A stretch of DNA of 44,519 nucleotides, taken from Streptomyces sp. UNOC14_S4 (GTDB taxonomy: Bacteria > Actinomycetota > Actinomycetes > Streptomycetales > Streptomycetaceae). The DNA is taken from positions 1 to 44,519 of the forward strand of contig NZ_JAINFC010000006.1 of the NCBI RefSeq assembly GCF_020740835.1, given 5' to 3'. Made by a program: the position numbers and the translations under genes. Below are positions 35,149 to 43,686 of the stretch, in pieces. Position 1 is the stretch's first letter, and every line of letters begins with the position of its first letter. Below the pieces are notes generated by a model, which saw only the letters and a program-made list of their open reading frames with translations, was not told the origin of the DNA and did no database searches.

Positions 35149-35804
35149 TGCGAATCGTCCTCGTCGGTCCTCCCGGCGCCGGCAAGGGTACGCAGGCCGC
35201 GTACCTCGCCAAGAACCTTGCGATCCCGCACATCTCGACGGGTGACCTCTTCCGGGCGAACATCAGCCAGGGCACGGCCCTGGGCCAGAAGGCCCAGGAG
35301 TACATGCGTGCCGGTCAGCTGGTGCCGGACTCGGTGACCATCAGCATGGCCGAGGACCGGATGGACCAGGAGGACGCCGCGGGCGGCTTCCTGCTGGACG
35401 GCTTCCCGCGCAACGTCGGCCAGGCGGAGGCGCTGGACGCGTACCTCAAGGGCAAGGAGCTCGCGCTCGACGCGGTCCTGGACCTGGAGGTCCCGGAGGA
35501 CGAGGTCGTGAAGCGGATCGCCGGCCGGCGCATCTGCCGCAACGACAGCAGCCACGTCTTCCACGCGGTCTACAACGCGCCGAAGACCGAGGGTGTCTGC
35601 GACGCCTGCGGCGGCGAGCTGTACCAGCGTGACGACGACCGCGAGGACACCGTCCGCAAGCGCCTCGAGGTCTACCACACCGAGACCGAGCCGATCATCG
35701 ACTACTACAAGGCCCAGGGCCTCGTGGTGACGATCCCCGCGCTCGGCAAGGTCGACGAGGTCACGGAGCGCGCGATGGCCGCTCTGACCCGCGACGCCGC
35801 CTGA
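35148..35804 (+). CDS. adk: Adenylate kinase
   Basis: Cytosolic enzyme interconverting ATP + AMP and 2 ADP. It has 218 residues, the long form. The P-loop GPPGAGKGT is at 7-15, the AMP-binding segment STGDLFRANI follows, DGFPRN is in the middle, and the LID holds CRNDSSHVFH and CDACGG with cysteines that may bind metal. Whether a complete zinc site forms is uncertain because the first pair lacks a second Cys. It starts inside the secY stop and is followed by a hairpin terminator before map. Confidence 0.97.
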   Translation: MRIVLVGPPGAGKGTQAAYLAKNLAIPHISTGDLFRANISQGTALGQKAQEYMRAGQLVPDSVTISMAEDRMDQEDAAGGFLLDGFPRNVGQAEALDAYLKGKELALDAVLDLEVPEDEVVKRIAGRRICRNDSSHVFHAVYNAPKTEGVCDACGGELYQRDDDREDTVRKRLEVYHTETEPIIDYYKAQGLVVTIPALGKVDEVTERAMAALTRDAA

Positions 35805-35819
35805 TCCTCAAGGTCTGCC

Positions 35820-35853
35820 ACGGCCGCGATGCCCTCCGGGGTATCGCGGCCGT
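35820..35853 (+). terminator. Hairpin between adk and map
   Basis: A perfect 11-bp stem (ACGGCCGCGAT at 35820-35830 with ATCGCGGCCGT at 35843-35853) with a small inner stem, followed by a weakly T-rich stretch (GTGTTTGT). Probably partial or full termination after adk. Confidence 0.7.
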
Positions 35854-35901
35854 AGTGTTTGTCCGAGTACTTTTCGTTTGCGGCACCGAGAGAGGCACCC
35901 C

Positions 35902-36738
35902 ATGGTGGAGATCAAGACTCCCGAGCAGATCGCGAAGATGCGAGAGGCGGGTCTGGTCGTCGCCGCCATTCACGCGGCCACCCGGGAGGCGGCCGTGCCG
36001 GGTGCGACGACGAAGGACCTGGACGAGGTGGCCCGCAAGGTGCTCAAGGAGCACGGCGCGAAGTCGAACTTCCTGGGGTATGGCGGTTTCCCCGCGACGA
36101 TCTGCACCTCGGCGAACGAGGTCGTCGTGCACGGCATCCCGGACACGAAGACGGTGCTCAAGGACGGCGACATCATCTCCATCGACGCGGGCGCGATCGT
36201 GGACGGCTGGCACGGTGACGCGGCCTTCACGGCCTTTGTGGGCACCGGTCACGCTCCGGAGCTGGTCGAGCTCTCCCGGGTGACCGAGGAGTCGCTGTGG
36301 GCCGGTATCGCGGCGATGAAGAAGGGCGGCCGCCTGGTGGACATCTCCAAGGCCATCGAGGGCTACATCCGCCGCCAGCCGCGTCCGGCCTCGGGGAAGT
36401 ACGGGATCATCGAGGACTACGGCGGCCACGGCATCGGCTCCGAGATGCACATGGACCCGCACCTGCTGAACTACGTCTCCCGCAAGCGCGGCAAGGGCAT
36501 CAAGATCGTTCCGGGTGTCTGCCTGGCGATCGAGCCGATGGTGAGCCTCGGTACGGCCCGTACGCACGTCCTGGAGGACGACTGGACGGTCCTGACGGAC
36601 GACATGTCCTGGTCCTCCCACTGGGAGCACTCCGTGGCGATGACGGAGGAGGGGCCGCTGGTGCTCACCGCCGTGGACGGCGGCAAGGCGAAGCTGGCGG
36701 AGCTGGGCGTGGTGGCCGCCCCGGACCCGCTGGGCTGA
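35902..36738 (+). CDS. map: Type I methionine aminopeptidase
   Basis: Removes the initiator methionine from nascent proteins. It has 278 residues from the ATG at 35902 (MVEIKTPEQIAKM), chosen over an ATG at 35878 because GAGAGAGG lies just upstream. The metal ligands fit the family: D95, D106, H176, E211, E242, with catalytic H78. There is no N-terminal zinc-finger extension, so it is the simple form. A copy of the dispersed repeat follows, then infA. Confidence 0.96.
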   Translation: MVEIKTPEQIAKMREAGLVVAAIHAATREAAVPGATTKDLDEVARKVLKEHGAKSNFLGYGGFPATICTSANEVVVHGIPDTKTVLKDGDIISIDAGAIVDGWHGDAAFTAFVGTGHAPELVELSRVTEESLWAGIAAMKKGGRLVDISKAIEGYIRRQPRPASGKYGIIEDYGGHGIGSEMHMDPHLLNYVSRKRGKGIKIVPGVCLAIEPMVSLGTARTHVLEDDWTVLTDDMSWSSHWEHSVAMTEEGPLVLTAVDGGKAKLAELGVVAAPDPLG

Positions 36739-36754
36739 CGTCGCGGGGTGGCCG

Positions 36755-36847
36755 TGCCCCGTCAGGGGCGCGGGGAACTGCGCGATCGGCCCCCACCGGT
36801 CTGGGGCCGCGCGTGGAGCGCAAGTGGCACCCCGGTGGGCGCACCCG
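36755..36847 (+). repeat. Dispersed bipartite repeat, copy 3
   Basis: GCCCCGTCAGGGGC hairpin, then GCGGGGAACTGCGCGATC, a variable centre (here with its own CCCCACCGGTCTGGGG stem), and the end GGCACCCCGG with GGGCGC. Box spacing is 70 bases. It starts 17 bases after the map stop and occupies a third of the 302-base gap before infA (36739-37040). Confidence 0.82.
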
Positions 36848-36918
36848 CCCGGACGGGCTAAAGGTCGTACGCCAGTACGCCGAATAAGGATCACCGCAGC
36901 CGGGCAGTCACCCCTGGA

Positions 36919-36948
36919 TTAGTCTTTCGGGTTGCCCTGACGTAGACT
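36919..36948 (+). promoter_or_regulatory. Candidate infA promoter
   Basis: TTAGTC (36919-36924), an 18-base spacer, then TAGACT (36943-36948). The -10 is good and the -35 weak. It lies 93 bases before infA, after the repeat copy, and is the best candidate start of the infA-rpmJ-rpsM series. Confidence 0.42.
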
Positions 36949-37040
36949 GACGCGTCGGCTCTCGTGTATCCGCATGCCCGCTTTCGCGCGGCACGCTCCG
37001 CACGGGAGTTGATCAAGGTAGCCGATTCGAAAGGCGAAGC

Positions 37041-37262
37041 GTGGCCAAGAAGCAAGGTGCCATCGAGATCGAGGGCACCGTGATCGAGTCTCTGCCGAAC
37101 GCCATGTTCAAGGTGGAGCTCCAGAACGGTCACAAGGTCCTCGCGCACATCAGCGGCAAGATGCGGATGCACTACATCCGTATCCTCCCGGATGACCGGG
37201 TCGTCGTGGAGCTCTCTCCCTACGACCTGACGCGTGGCCGGATCGTCTACCGCTACAAGTAG
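37041..37262 (+). CDS. infA: Translation initiation factor IF-1
   Basis: OB-fold protein that occupies the 30S A site during initiation with IF2 and IF3. It has 73 residues, exactly the family length: [20 protein letters not shown], then [19 protein letters not shown] and the end [21 protein letters not shown] start with AAAGG six bases upstream. rpmJ follows after 68 bases. Confidence 0.98.
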   Translation: MAKKQGAIEIEGTVIESLPNAMFKVELQNGHKVLAHISGKMRMHYIRILPDDRVVVELSPYDLTRGRIVYRYK

Positions 37263-37330
37263 ATCTTGTCGACGCCCCGGGCCGAGAGGCGCAGGGGCGA
37301 CGGCACCTGACCCGGAGAACCTACAGTCCC

Positions 37331-37444
37331 ATGAAGGTCAAGCCGAGCGTCAAGAAGATCTGCGACAAGTGCAAGGTGATCCGCCGCCACGGCCGGGTCA
37401 TGGTCATCTGCGACAACCTGCGCCACAAGCAGCGCCAGGGCTGA
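37331..37444 (+). CDS. rpmJ: 50S ribosomal protein L36 (zinc-binding form)
   Basis: Smallest large-subunit protein, 37 residues: [19 protein letters not shown] and a tail ending NLRHKQRQG. The zinc ribbon ligands C11, C14, C27 and H32 are all present, the C+ type. ATG at 37331 with GGAGAA about 11 bases upstream; the stop is TGA at 37442-37444. It sits between infA and rpsM as in most bacteria. Confidence 0.97.
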   Translation: MKVKPSVKKICDKCKVIRRHGRVMVICDNLRHKQRQG

Positions 37445-37647
37445 CGCAGAACCTGCACTCACGCAGTTTCTTCGCGCGACGCGAGCAATAACGTACATAC
37501 GCAGGACCCGTCCCTCTCTGTGATGGAGGGCGACACCCCCGGCTCGGAGGCCGGGGACCCAGTCCGTACCAACCCTTCCCATGCGAAGGGGACGGCGGGT
37601 GGGAGTGGTCCTGTGGAAGACCTCCGACGATCAACTGGAGCCATTTC
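37445..37647 (+). promoter_or_regulatory. Structured leader ahead of rpsM
   Basis: The 203-base gap holds three consecutive stems: CCCTC/GAGGG (37512-37530 region), CCCCGGC/GCCGGGG (37538-37557 region), and CCCTTC/GAAGGG (37574-37590 region). A weak promoter (TTCGCG, 17 bases, TACATA around 37470-37500) may precede them. Candidate autoregulatory leader of rpsM-rpsK-rpoA-rplQ; the usual regulator S4 is not encoded in this operon. Confidence 0.42.
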
Positions 37648-38028
37648 ATGGCACGCGTTTCCGGTGTCGACATCCCGCGTGAAAAGCGCGTGGAGGTCGC
37701 CCTCACCTACGTCTTCGGCATTGGCCGTACCCAGTCGAAGACCATCCTCGCCTCGACCGGCGTGAACCCGGACACCCGCGTTCGCGACCTGCCCGAGGAG
37801 GACCTGGTCAAGATCCGCGAGTACGTGGACGCCAACCTGCGCACCGAGGGTGACCTCCGTCGCGAGATCCAGGCCGACATCCGCCGCAAGGTCGAGATCG
37901 GCTGCTACCAGGGTCTGCGTCACCGCCGCGGCCTGCCGGTCCACGGTCAGCGCACCAGCACGAACGCTCGTACCCGCAAGGGCCCGCGTCGCGCCATCGC
38001 CGGCAAGAAGAAGCCGGGCAAGAAGTAG
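37648..38028 (+). CDS. rpsM: 30S ribosomal protein S13
   Basis: Head protein contacting P-site tRNA and forming bridges with L5 and L31. It has 126 residues: [22 protein letters not shown], the helix-two-turn-helix [26 protein letters not shown] (in two adjoining parts), and a Lys-rich tail KKKPGKK. TGGAG before the ATG. It opens the alpha operon here. Confidence 0.97.
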   Translation: MARVSGVDIPREKRVEVALTYVFGIGRTQSKTILASTGVNPDTRVRDLPEEDLVKIREYVDANLRTEGDLRREIQADIRRKVEIGCYQGLRHRRGLPVHGQRTSTNARTRKGPRRAIAGKKKPGKK

Positions 38029-38130
38029 TCCTCAGCGGACGCTGCGGTCTCCCGGGGACACGCCCCCGGGTCCGCATTCCAGCGGTCTTCGCTGTAGGAC
38101 CGACCACCTCCCTCCATTCAGGAGTAAGAC

Positions 38131-38535
38131 ATGCCCCCCAAGGGTCGTCAGGGCGCAGCCAAGAAGGTGCGCCGCAAGGAAAAGAAGAACGTCGCTCACG
38201 GCCACGCGCACATCAAGAGCACGTTCAACAACACCATCGTCTCGATCACGGACCCGTCCGGCAACGTGATCTCCTGGGCCTCCGCCGGCCACGTCGGCTT
38301 CAAGGGCTCCCGCAAGTCGACTCCGTTCGCCGCGCAGATGGCCGCCGAGTCGGCTGCCCGTCGCGCCCAGGAGCACGGCATGCGCAAGGTCGACGTGTTC
38401 GTCAAGGGCCCGGGTTCCGGTCGTGAGACCGCCATCCGTTCGCTCCAGGCGACCGGTCTCGAGGTCGGCTCCATCCAGGACGTCACCCCGACCCCGCACA
38501 ACGGCTGCCGTCCGCCGAAGCGCCGCCGCGTCTGA
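38131..38535 (+). CDS. rpsK: 30S ribosomal protein S11
   Basis: Platform protein of the 30S subunit near the Shine-Dalgarno helix. It has 134 residues. The basic N-terminal tail ([12 protein letters not shown]) precedes [17 protein letters not shown], and the end is [18 protein letters not shown], as in the family. CAGGAG precedes the ATG. The 102-base gap from rpsM holds a short CCCGGGG/CCCCGGG hairpin. rpsD, which follows rpsK in many bacteria, is absent. Confidence 0.97.
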   Translation: MPPKGRQGAAKKVRRKEKKNVAHGHAHIKSTFNNTIVSITDPSGNVISWASAGHVGFKGSRKSTPFAAQMAAESAARRAQEHGMRKVDVFVKGPGSGRETAIRSLQATGLEVGSIQDVTPTPHNGCRPPKRRRV

Positions 38536-38586
38536 TCCAACGGGTCTCCGACCCGCTTGGCATCATCGCGCCGCTTCGCACGGCAC

Positions 38587-38622
38587 ACGGGCGATACAGC
38601 TCCTCGGGGCCGTATCGCCCGT
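38587..38622 (+). terminator. Hairpin between rpsK and rpoA
   Basis: A perfect 11-bp stem (ACGGGCGATAC at 38587-38597 with GTATCGCCCGT at 38612-38622). Just after it, TTGTAG-N16-TAGTGG (38627-38654) could be a promoter giving rpoA a short leader. It may act as a partial terminator that uncouples rpoA from rpsMK. Confidence 0.55.
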
Positions 38623-38680
38623 ACCCTTGTAGTACTCAGGACATCAAATAGTGGGTGTCCATGACTGAAGGATTCCTCGC

Positions 38681-39703
38681 ATGCTGATCGCTCAGCGCCC
38701 CTCGCTGACCGAAGAGGTTGTCGACGAGTTCCGCTCCCGGTTCGTCATCGAGCCGCTGGAGCCGGGCTTCGGCTACACCCTCGGCAACTCCCTGCGTCGT
38801 ACGCTCCTCTCCTCGATCCCGGGTGCGGCTGTCACGTCCATCCGCATCGACGGTGTCCTGCACGAGTTCACCACCGTGCCGGGCGTCAAGGAGGACGTCA
38901 CCGACCTCATCCTGAACATCAAGCAGCTGGTCGTCTCCTCGGAGCACGACGAGCCGGTCGTGATGTACCTGCGCAAGCAGGGCCCGGGTCTGGTCACCGC
39001 CGCGGACATCGCCCCGCCGGCCGGTGTCGAGGTGCACAACCCCGACCTGGTCCTGGCGACGCTGAACGCCAAGGGCAAGCTGGAGATGGAGCTGACCGTC
39101 GAGCGCGGTCGCGGCTACGTCTCCGCCGTCCAGAACAAGCAGGTGGGCCAGGAGATCGGCCGTATCCCGGTCGACTCCATCTACTCGCCGGTCCTCAAGG
39201 TGACCTACAAGGTCGAGGCCACCCGAGTCGAGCAGCGCACCGACTTCGACAAGCTGATCGTCGACGTCGAGACCAAGCAGGCCATGCGCCCGCGCGACGC
39301 CATGGCGTCCGCCGGCAAGACCCTGGTCGAGCTGTTCGGTCTGGCCCGCGAGCTCAACATCGACGCCGAGGGCATCGACATGGGCCCGTCCCCGACGGAC
39401 GCCGCCCTGGCCGCCGACCTCGCGCTGCCGATCGAGGAGCTGGAGCTCACCGTCCGCTCCTACAACTGCCTCAAGCGCGAGGGCATCCACTCCGTGGGTG
39501 AGCTCGTCGCCCGCTCCGAGGCCGACCTGCTCGACATCCGCAACTTCGGTGCGAAGTCGATCGACGAGGTCAAGGCGAAGCTGGCCGGCATGGGCCTGGC
39601 CCTCAAGGACAGCCCGCCCGGATTCGACCCGACCGCTGCCGCGGACGCCTTTGGCGCCGACGACGACGCGGATGCGGGTTTCGTGGAGACCGAGCAGTAC
39701 TGA
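38681..39703 (+). CDS. rpoA: DNA-directed RNA polymerase subunit alpha
   Basis: Scaffold subunit that dimerises to nucleate RNA polymerase; its C-terminal domain binds UP elements and activators. It has 340 residues. N-terminal domain: [20 protein letters not shown] and the [10 protein letters not shown] dimer/beta contact region. A flexible linker near 225-245 leads to the alphaCTD with the helix-hairpin-helix segment [20 protein letters not shown]. The acidic tail ends [19 protein letters not shown] lies about eight bases before the ATG. Confidence 0.98.
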   Translation: MLIAQRPSLTEEVVDEFRSRFVIEPLEPGFGYTLGNSLRRTLLSSIPGAAVTSIRIDGVLHEFTTVPGVKEDVTDLILNIKQLVVSSEHDEPVVMYLRKQGPGLVTAADIAPPAGVEVHNPDLVLATLNAKGKLEMELTVERGRGYVSAVQNKQVGQEIGRIPVDSIYSPVLKVTYKVEATRVEQRTDFDKLIVDVETKQAMRPRDAMASAGKTLVELFGLARELNIDAEGIDMGPSPTDAALAADLALPIEELELTVRSYNCLKREGIHSVGELVARSEADLLDIRNFGAKSIDEVKAKLAGMGLALKDSPPGFDPTAAADAFGADDDADAGFVETEQY

Positions 39704-39709
39704 TCGGTC

Positions 39710-39773
39710 TTCGGCTGCGGGCCGGCTTCGGCTGGTCGCGCAGTTCCCCGCGCCCCTTCGGGGGCGCGGGTTT
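39710..39773 (-). repeat. Dispersed repeat, truncated inverted copy 4
   Basis: On the minus strand it reads a GCGCCCC-GAAG-GGGGCGC-type hairpin followed by GGGGAACTGCGCGACCAGCC and then GGCCCGCAG, matching the first two thirds of copies 1 and 2. The last box (GGCACCCCGG) is missing, cut off by the 3' end of rpoA (stop at 39701-39703). Confidence 0.75.
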
Positions 39774-39868
39774 CCGGGGCTAGCCCCGGATCTCCGACAG
39801 GCGACCGTCTGCTCGGATACTGACTCCGGTACCTGATACGGCCGGGGCAGACACCTAGGAGAAATACC

Positions 39869-40333
39869 ATGCCGCGTCCCACCAAGGGTGCCCGTCTCGG
39901 CGGCTCTGCCGCGCACGAGAAGCTGCTCCTGGCGAACCTCGCCAAGTCGCTCTTCGAGCACGGCCGCATCACGACGACCGAGGCCAAGGCCCGCCGCCTG
40001 CGTCCGGTCGCCGAGCGCCTGATCACCAAGGCGAAGAAGGGCGACATCCACAACCGTCGCCAGGTGCTGCAGACGATCACGGACAAGGGCGTCGTGCACG
40101 TCCTCTTTACCGAGATCGCTCCGCGCTTCGCCGAGCGTCCGGGTGGTTACACCCGTATCACCAAGATCGGCAACCGTCGTGGCGACAACGCCCCGATGGC
40201 CGTGATCGAGCTCGTCGAGGGCGAGATCGCCAAGAAGGCGACCGTCGCCGAGGCCGAGGCCGCCGCCAAGCGCGCGGTCAAGGAGGCCGAGGCCGCTGCC
40301 GAGGCTCCGGCCGAGGAGTCGAAGGACGCCTGA
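39869..40333 (+). CDS. rplQ: 50S ribosomal protein L17
   Basis: Protein near the tunnel exit on the back of the large subunit. It has 154 residues; the core [20 protein letters not shown] to about residue 120 matches the family. The remaining C-terminus is an Ala/Glu/Lys-rich, probably helical tail typical of actinobacterial L17. TAGGAGA precedes the ATG. It is separated from rpoA by the inverted repeat copy, and a 14-bp terminator follows. Confidence 0.97.
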   Translation: MPRPTKGARLGGSAAHEKLLLANLAKSLFEHGRITTTEAKARRLRPVAERLITKAKKGDIHNRRQVLQTITDKGVVHVLFTEIAPRFAERPGGYTRITKIGNRRGDNAPMAVIELVEGEIAKKATVAEAEAAAKRAVKEAEAAAEAPAEESKDA

Positions 40334-40351
40334 CGCGTCTGACGTGTCAGT

Positions 40352-40386
40352 GACGGGCCCGCCCCTTTGAAGGGGGCGGGCCCGTC
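40352..40386 (+). terminator. Terminator hairpin after rplQ
   Basis: A perfect 14-bp stem (GACGGGCCCGCCCC at 40352-40365 with 40373-40386) with loop TTTGAAG. No T tract, but the very stable stem just past the stop fits Streptomyces terminators. truA begins 25 bases later. Confidence 0.75.
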
Positions 40387-40411
40387 CCGCATTTCTGAGA
40401 GGAAACACTCG

Positions 40412-41266
40412 GTGAGTGACGAAGTGGAGCCCGGCTTCGTCCGGGTGCGGCTGGATCTGTCGTACGACGGCAAGGAGTTCTCCGGCTGGGCCAAGCAGCG
40501 CTCGGGCCTGCGCACCGTGCAGGGCGAGATCGAGTCCGCGCTGCGCACGGTGACCCGGTCGTCCGAGACCTATGAGCTGACGGTCGCGGGCCGTACGGAC
40601 TCCGGGGTGCACGCCCGGGGCCAGGTCGCGCACGTCGACCTGCCCGCCGAACTGTGGGCCGAGCACGAGGAGAAGCTGCTCCGGCGGCTGGCCGGCCGGC
40701 TGTCGCACGACGTGCGGGTGTGGAAGGTCGCCGAGGCGCCGTCCGGTTTCAACGCGCGCTTCTCCGCGATCTGGCGGCGGTACGCCTATCGGGTGACCGA
40801 CCACGTGGGCGGGGTGGACCCGCTGCTGCGCGGTCATGTCCTGTGGCACGACTGGCCGTTGGACGTCGACGCGATGAACTCCGCGTCCCAGGAGCTGATC
40901 GGCGAGCACGACTTCGCCGCGTACTGCAAGAAGCGCGAGGGCGCGACGACCATCCGTACGCTCCAGCGGCTGAGTTGGGAGCGGGACGCGTCGGGCGTCA
41001 TCACGGCGACGGTGAAGGCGGACGCCTTCTGCCACAACATGGTGCGTTCGCTGGTGGGCGCGCTGCTGTTCGTCGGTGACGGGCACCGGCCGGTGGACTG
41101 GCCGGGCAAGGTGCTGCGCGCGGGCGTCCGCGACTCCGCGGTGCACGTCGTGCGCCCGCACGGGCTGACGCTCGAAGAGGTCGGCTACCCCGCCGACTCC
41201 GAGCTCGCCGCCCGCAACCGGGAGGCGCGCAACAAGCGCACGCTCCCCGGCTGCGGCGGGTGCTGA
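40412..41266 (+). CDS. truA: tRNA pseudouridine(38-40) synthase TruA
   Basis: Converts uridines 38-40 in the tRNA anticodon arm to pseudouridine. It has 284 residues from the GTG at 40412, preceded by AGAGGAA. The catalytic Asp is D63 in [16 protein letters not shown]. Later motifs include the [12 protein letters not shown] stretch and [17 protein letters not shown]. It follows rplQ as in many genomes. Its stop lies only eight bases from the 3' end of the convergent glycosyltransferase gene, so the 3' ends nearly overlap. Confidence 0.95.
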   Translation: MSDEVEPGFVRVRLDLSYDGKEFSGWAKQRSGLRTVQGEIESALRTVTRSSETYELTVAGRTDSGVHARGQVAHVDLPAELWAEHEEKLLRRLAGRLSHDVRVWKVAEAPSGFNARFSAIWRRYAYRVTDHVGGVDPLLRGHVLWHDWPLDVDAMNSASQELIGEHDFAAYCKKREGATTIRTLQRLSWERDASGVITATVKADAFCHNMVRSLVGALLFVGDGHRPVDWPGKVLRAGVRDSAVHVVRPHGLTLEEVGYPADSELAARNREARNKRTLPGCGGC

Positions 41267-41273
41267 CTGACTG

Positions 41274-43409
41274 TCAGGCCCCTTCGGGGGCCGGGCAGCT
41301 GACGGCCAGGTCGCTGTTGACCGTGAAGTAGGGGCGGATGCCCCCGACCACCGGGTAGATGTCGGTCTTGTTGCGGTCGACGATGTCACCGACGAGGCGG
41401 GCGACCTTCACCGGCTTCGCGTCGGGGGCGAGGCGCAGGGCCAGGTCCCAGATGGTGTTCTCGTCGCCGCCGCGGGCCGCGATCAGGTCCTCGTACGACA
41501 GGGAGATCCGGAAGGTGTCCTTGTCGATGACGGTGACCTCGGCCGTGACCGGCTTCGCCGCCTCGATGCGCGGGGTCGCGACGAGGGTGGGCGTGCCGCC
41601 GGGGGTGAACTCCGTGCCGTGCAGGGTGCCTTCGACCGTCAGCGCGTTGTTGCCCTGGCGCACCGCGCGGGCCTCGGCGTGCGCGTCGCGGTACCAGGCG
41701 CGCAGCGCGAGGAAGCCGTCGACGGTGGGGTAGGGCACCCACCAGGTGAACGGGGCGCCGTCCAGCGGCTCCAGCTCGACCAGGCCGCGGCCCTCGGCGA
41801 GGTGCGAGACCACGCGGCGGCGGGCGCCGTCGTCGCCGCGGACGACGTGCAGGTCCCAACGGCCTTCGCCCAGACGGAGTTCGCGCCGGTCGAGCACCGC
41901 GGTGTACGGGCCCTTGCCGTCGGCCGCCGCCTTGAGGGGCACGCTGATCGGCTTGCCCTCCTTGCGGCGGGTGACGGTCAGGGAGAGCCGCTCGCCGGAG
42001 AGGCCCTTGCGGTCGACGGAGACGACGATGTTGCCGTCGGCGTCGACGCGGCAGGAGGCCGTGCAGCGCAGCGGCTTGCGGACGATCTCCTTGATCGCGG
42101 CCTTGACCGCCGGGGTGGCGGGCTTGGCCACCGAGCGGCGCAGCGGGCGGATGAGCCTGCCCGCGGTGCGGCGCAGCTTCCGCACCAGCGGTACGGGCGC
42201 GGGCTTGCGGGGCGCGGGGGCCGGGGCGGTACCGGTGGCGGCCTTGGCCGTGGCCGGGGCGCGGCCGATGTCGCCGCCGAGGCTCTCGATGAGGTCCTCG
42301 TAGCGGCGGGCGATGGCGTCCGGCTGGTAGCGCTCGGCGGAGACCAGGGCGTTCTTGCCCATGGTGCGCCGCAGTTCGTCGTCCTCGATCAGCTTGAGGA
42401 GGCCCTTGGCGATGGCGTCGCTGTCGAGGTTGGTGACGAGGAGGCCGTCGTGGCCGTCGGTGATGATCTCGCCGGGGCCGTGCGGGCAGTCGGTGGCGAC
42501 GACGGGGACGCCGCAGTTCATGGCCTCGACGATCGTCATGCCGAACGACTCCTCGCGGGAGGTGACGGCGGCGATGGAGCCCTTGGCCCACTCGGTCTCG
42601 ATGGGGGAGTGGGGGCCCATGAGGCGGATGTGCTCGCCCAGGCCGAGCTTGTCGATCTGCTCGCGGAGCTTGGCCTGCTGGGGGCCGCGGCCGTAGATCC
42701 GCAGCTTCCAGTCGGGGCGGGCGGCCGCGACGGTGGCCCAGGCCTTGACCAGCAGGTCGTAGCGCTTGACGGGGATGAGGCGGCCGGCGGCGACGACGAG
42801 CTTGGCGCTGCCGTCGGAGGGCTCGACCTCGGACGGCGGGACGCCGTTGGGCAGCGCGATCAGCTTGGTCTTCACACCGGGGAACTGCTCCCGGTGGGTG
42901 GCGGCGTCGGCCTCGGAGACGGCGGTGTGCGCGTCGAGCTTCGGGATCGCGAGGTCCTGGGCGGCGCGGATGTTCGGCTCGTGCGTGCCGTAGATCCGGT
43001 GCTCCTGGCCGATCTTGAGGTACGCGTCGGTGCCGAACTCCGCCAGATACATCACCAGGCCGGGGCGGGTGGCGATGACGACGTCGGCGTCGGTGCGGGC
43101 GAGGTGCTCGGCCACGCGCTTGTCGGTGAGCGCGCTGAAGTGCGCGCCCTTGGCCTCGACGGGCGGGATCAGCGCGCTGTCCTGCTGGAGCAGGGCGTTG
43201 TCCCGGTCGGCGCCGGTCTCGGCGCGCGTGTCGATCAGGTGGACCAGCTTGACCTTGCGGTTCAGAGGGAGCTTCGGCGTGCCGCCGGTCCGGTGGATCG
43301 ACACGATCTCCACGTCATGACGTGTGGCGAGCGCGCTCGCGACGTTGAACGTGGAGCGGATCGTGCCGCCGATGCCATAGGCGTTCTGCAAAAGGAAAGA
43401 GATCTTCAT
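41274..43409 (-). CDS. GT4-family glycosyltransferase with an unknown C-terminal region
   Basis: Probable cell-envelope glycosyltransferase (teichoic acid-, capsule- or glycan-related); donor and acceptor are unknown. It has 711 residues from the ATG at 43409. N-terminal Rossmann domain: MKISFLLQNAYGIGGTIRST. C-terminal GT-B domain from about 200: VVAAGRLIPVKRYDLLVKAW, IYGRGPQ, and the EX7E motif E287...E295 in REESFGMTIVEAM, then CGVPVVATDCPHGPGEII. Residues beyond about 420 form a Lys/Arg/Pro-rich linker and then about 230 residues rich in beta strands, perhaps an acceptor-binding or wall-targeting domain. No clear Shine-Dalgarno is seen at this ATG or at the upstream in-frame GTG (43520). 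No transmembrane helix is evident. Confidence 0.85.
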   Translation of the reverse strand: MKISFLLQNAYGIGGTIRSTFNVASALATRHDVEIVSIHRTGGTPKLPLNRKVKLVHLIDTRAETGADRDNALLQQDSALIPPVEAKGAHFSALTDKRVAEHLARTDADVVIATRPGLVMYLAEFGTDAYLKIGQEHRIYGTHEPNIRAAQDLAIPKLDAHTAVSEADAATHREQFPGVKTKLIALPNGVPPSEVEPSDGSAKLVVAAGRLIPVKRYDLLVKAWATVAAARPDWKLRIYGRGPQQAKLREQIDKLGLGEHIRLMGPHSPIETEWAKGSIAAVTSREESFGMTIVEAMNCGVPVVATDCPHGPGEIITDGHDGLLVTNLDSDAIAKGLLKLIEDDELRRTMGKNALVSAERYQPDAIARRYEDLIESLGGDIGRAPATAKAATGTAPAPAPRKPAPVPLVRKLRRTAGRLIRPLRRSVAKPATPAVKAAIKEIVRKPLRCTASCRVDADGNIVVSVDRKGLSGERLSLTVTRRKEGKPISVPLKAAADGKGPYTAVLDRRELRLGEGRWDLHVVRGDDGARRRVVSHLAEGRGLVELEPLDGAPFTWWVPYPTVDGFLALRAWYRDAHAEARAVRQGNNALTVEGTLHGTEFTPGGTPTLVATPRIEAAKPVTAEVTVIDKDTFRISLSYEDLIAARGGDENTIWDLALRLAPDAKPVKVARLVGDIVDRNKTDIYPVVGGIRPYFTVNSDLAVSCPAPEGA

Positions 43410-43686
43410 GGCGGTGTCTGCGGCGCGGCACGTTGCGGGTGCCGCGTTCCGTCCTTCCCCCTGGCCTGGGTTGTCCGGGTCGTCCCCTGCGTGCGGACCG
43501 CGTGGCCGTGAGGTGGTCACGTGCGGTCCGGTCCGTCGGTAAAGACCGTTGGGCGGGGTTTCGGTTGTCTGCGAAGCCTACATTGTGGCTTCAGTCACAG
43601 GCTGTGCGTCAAGCGTCACTTGATCCTTTCGCGGGGCCGGGCGTGGCGCGCGGACGGCGGCGCGCGGGCGCTGGGACGCTGGGGCG

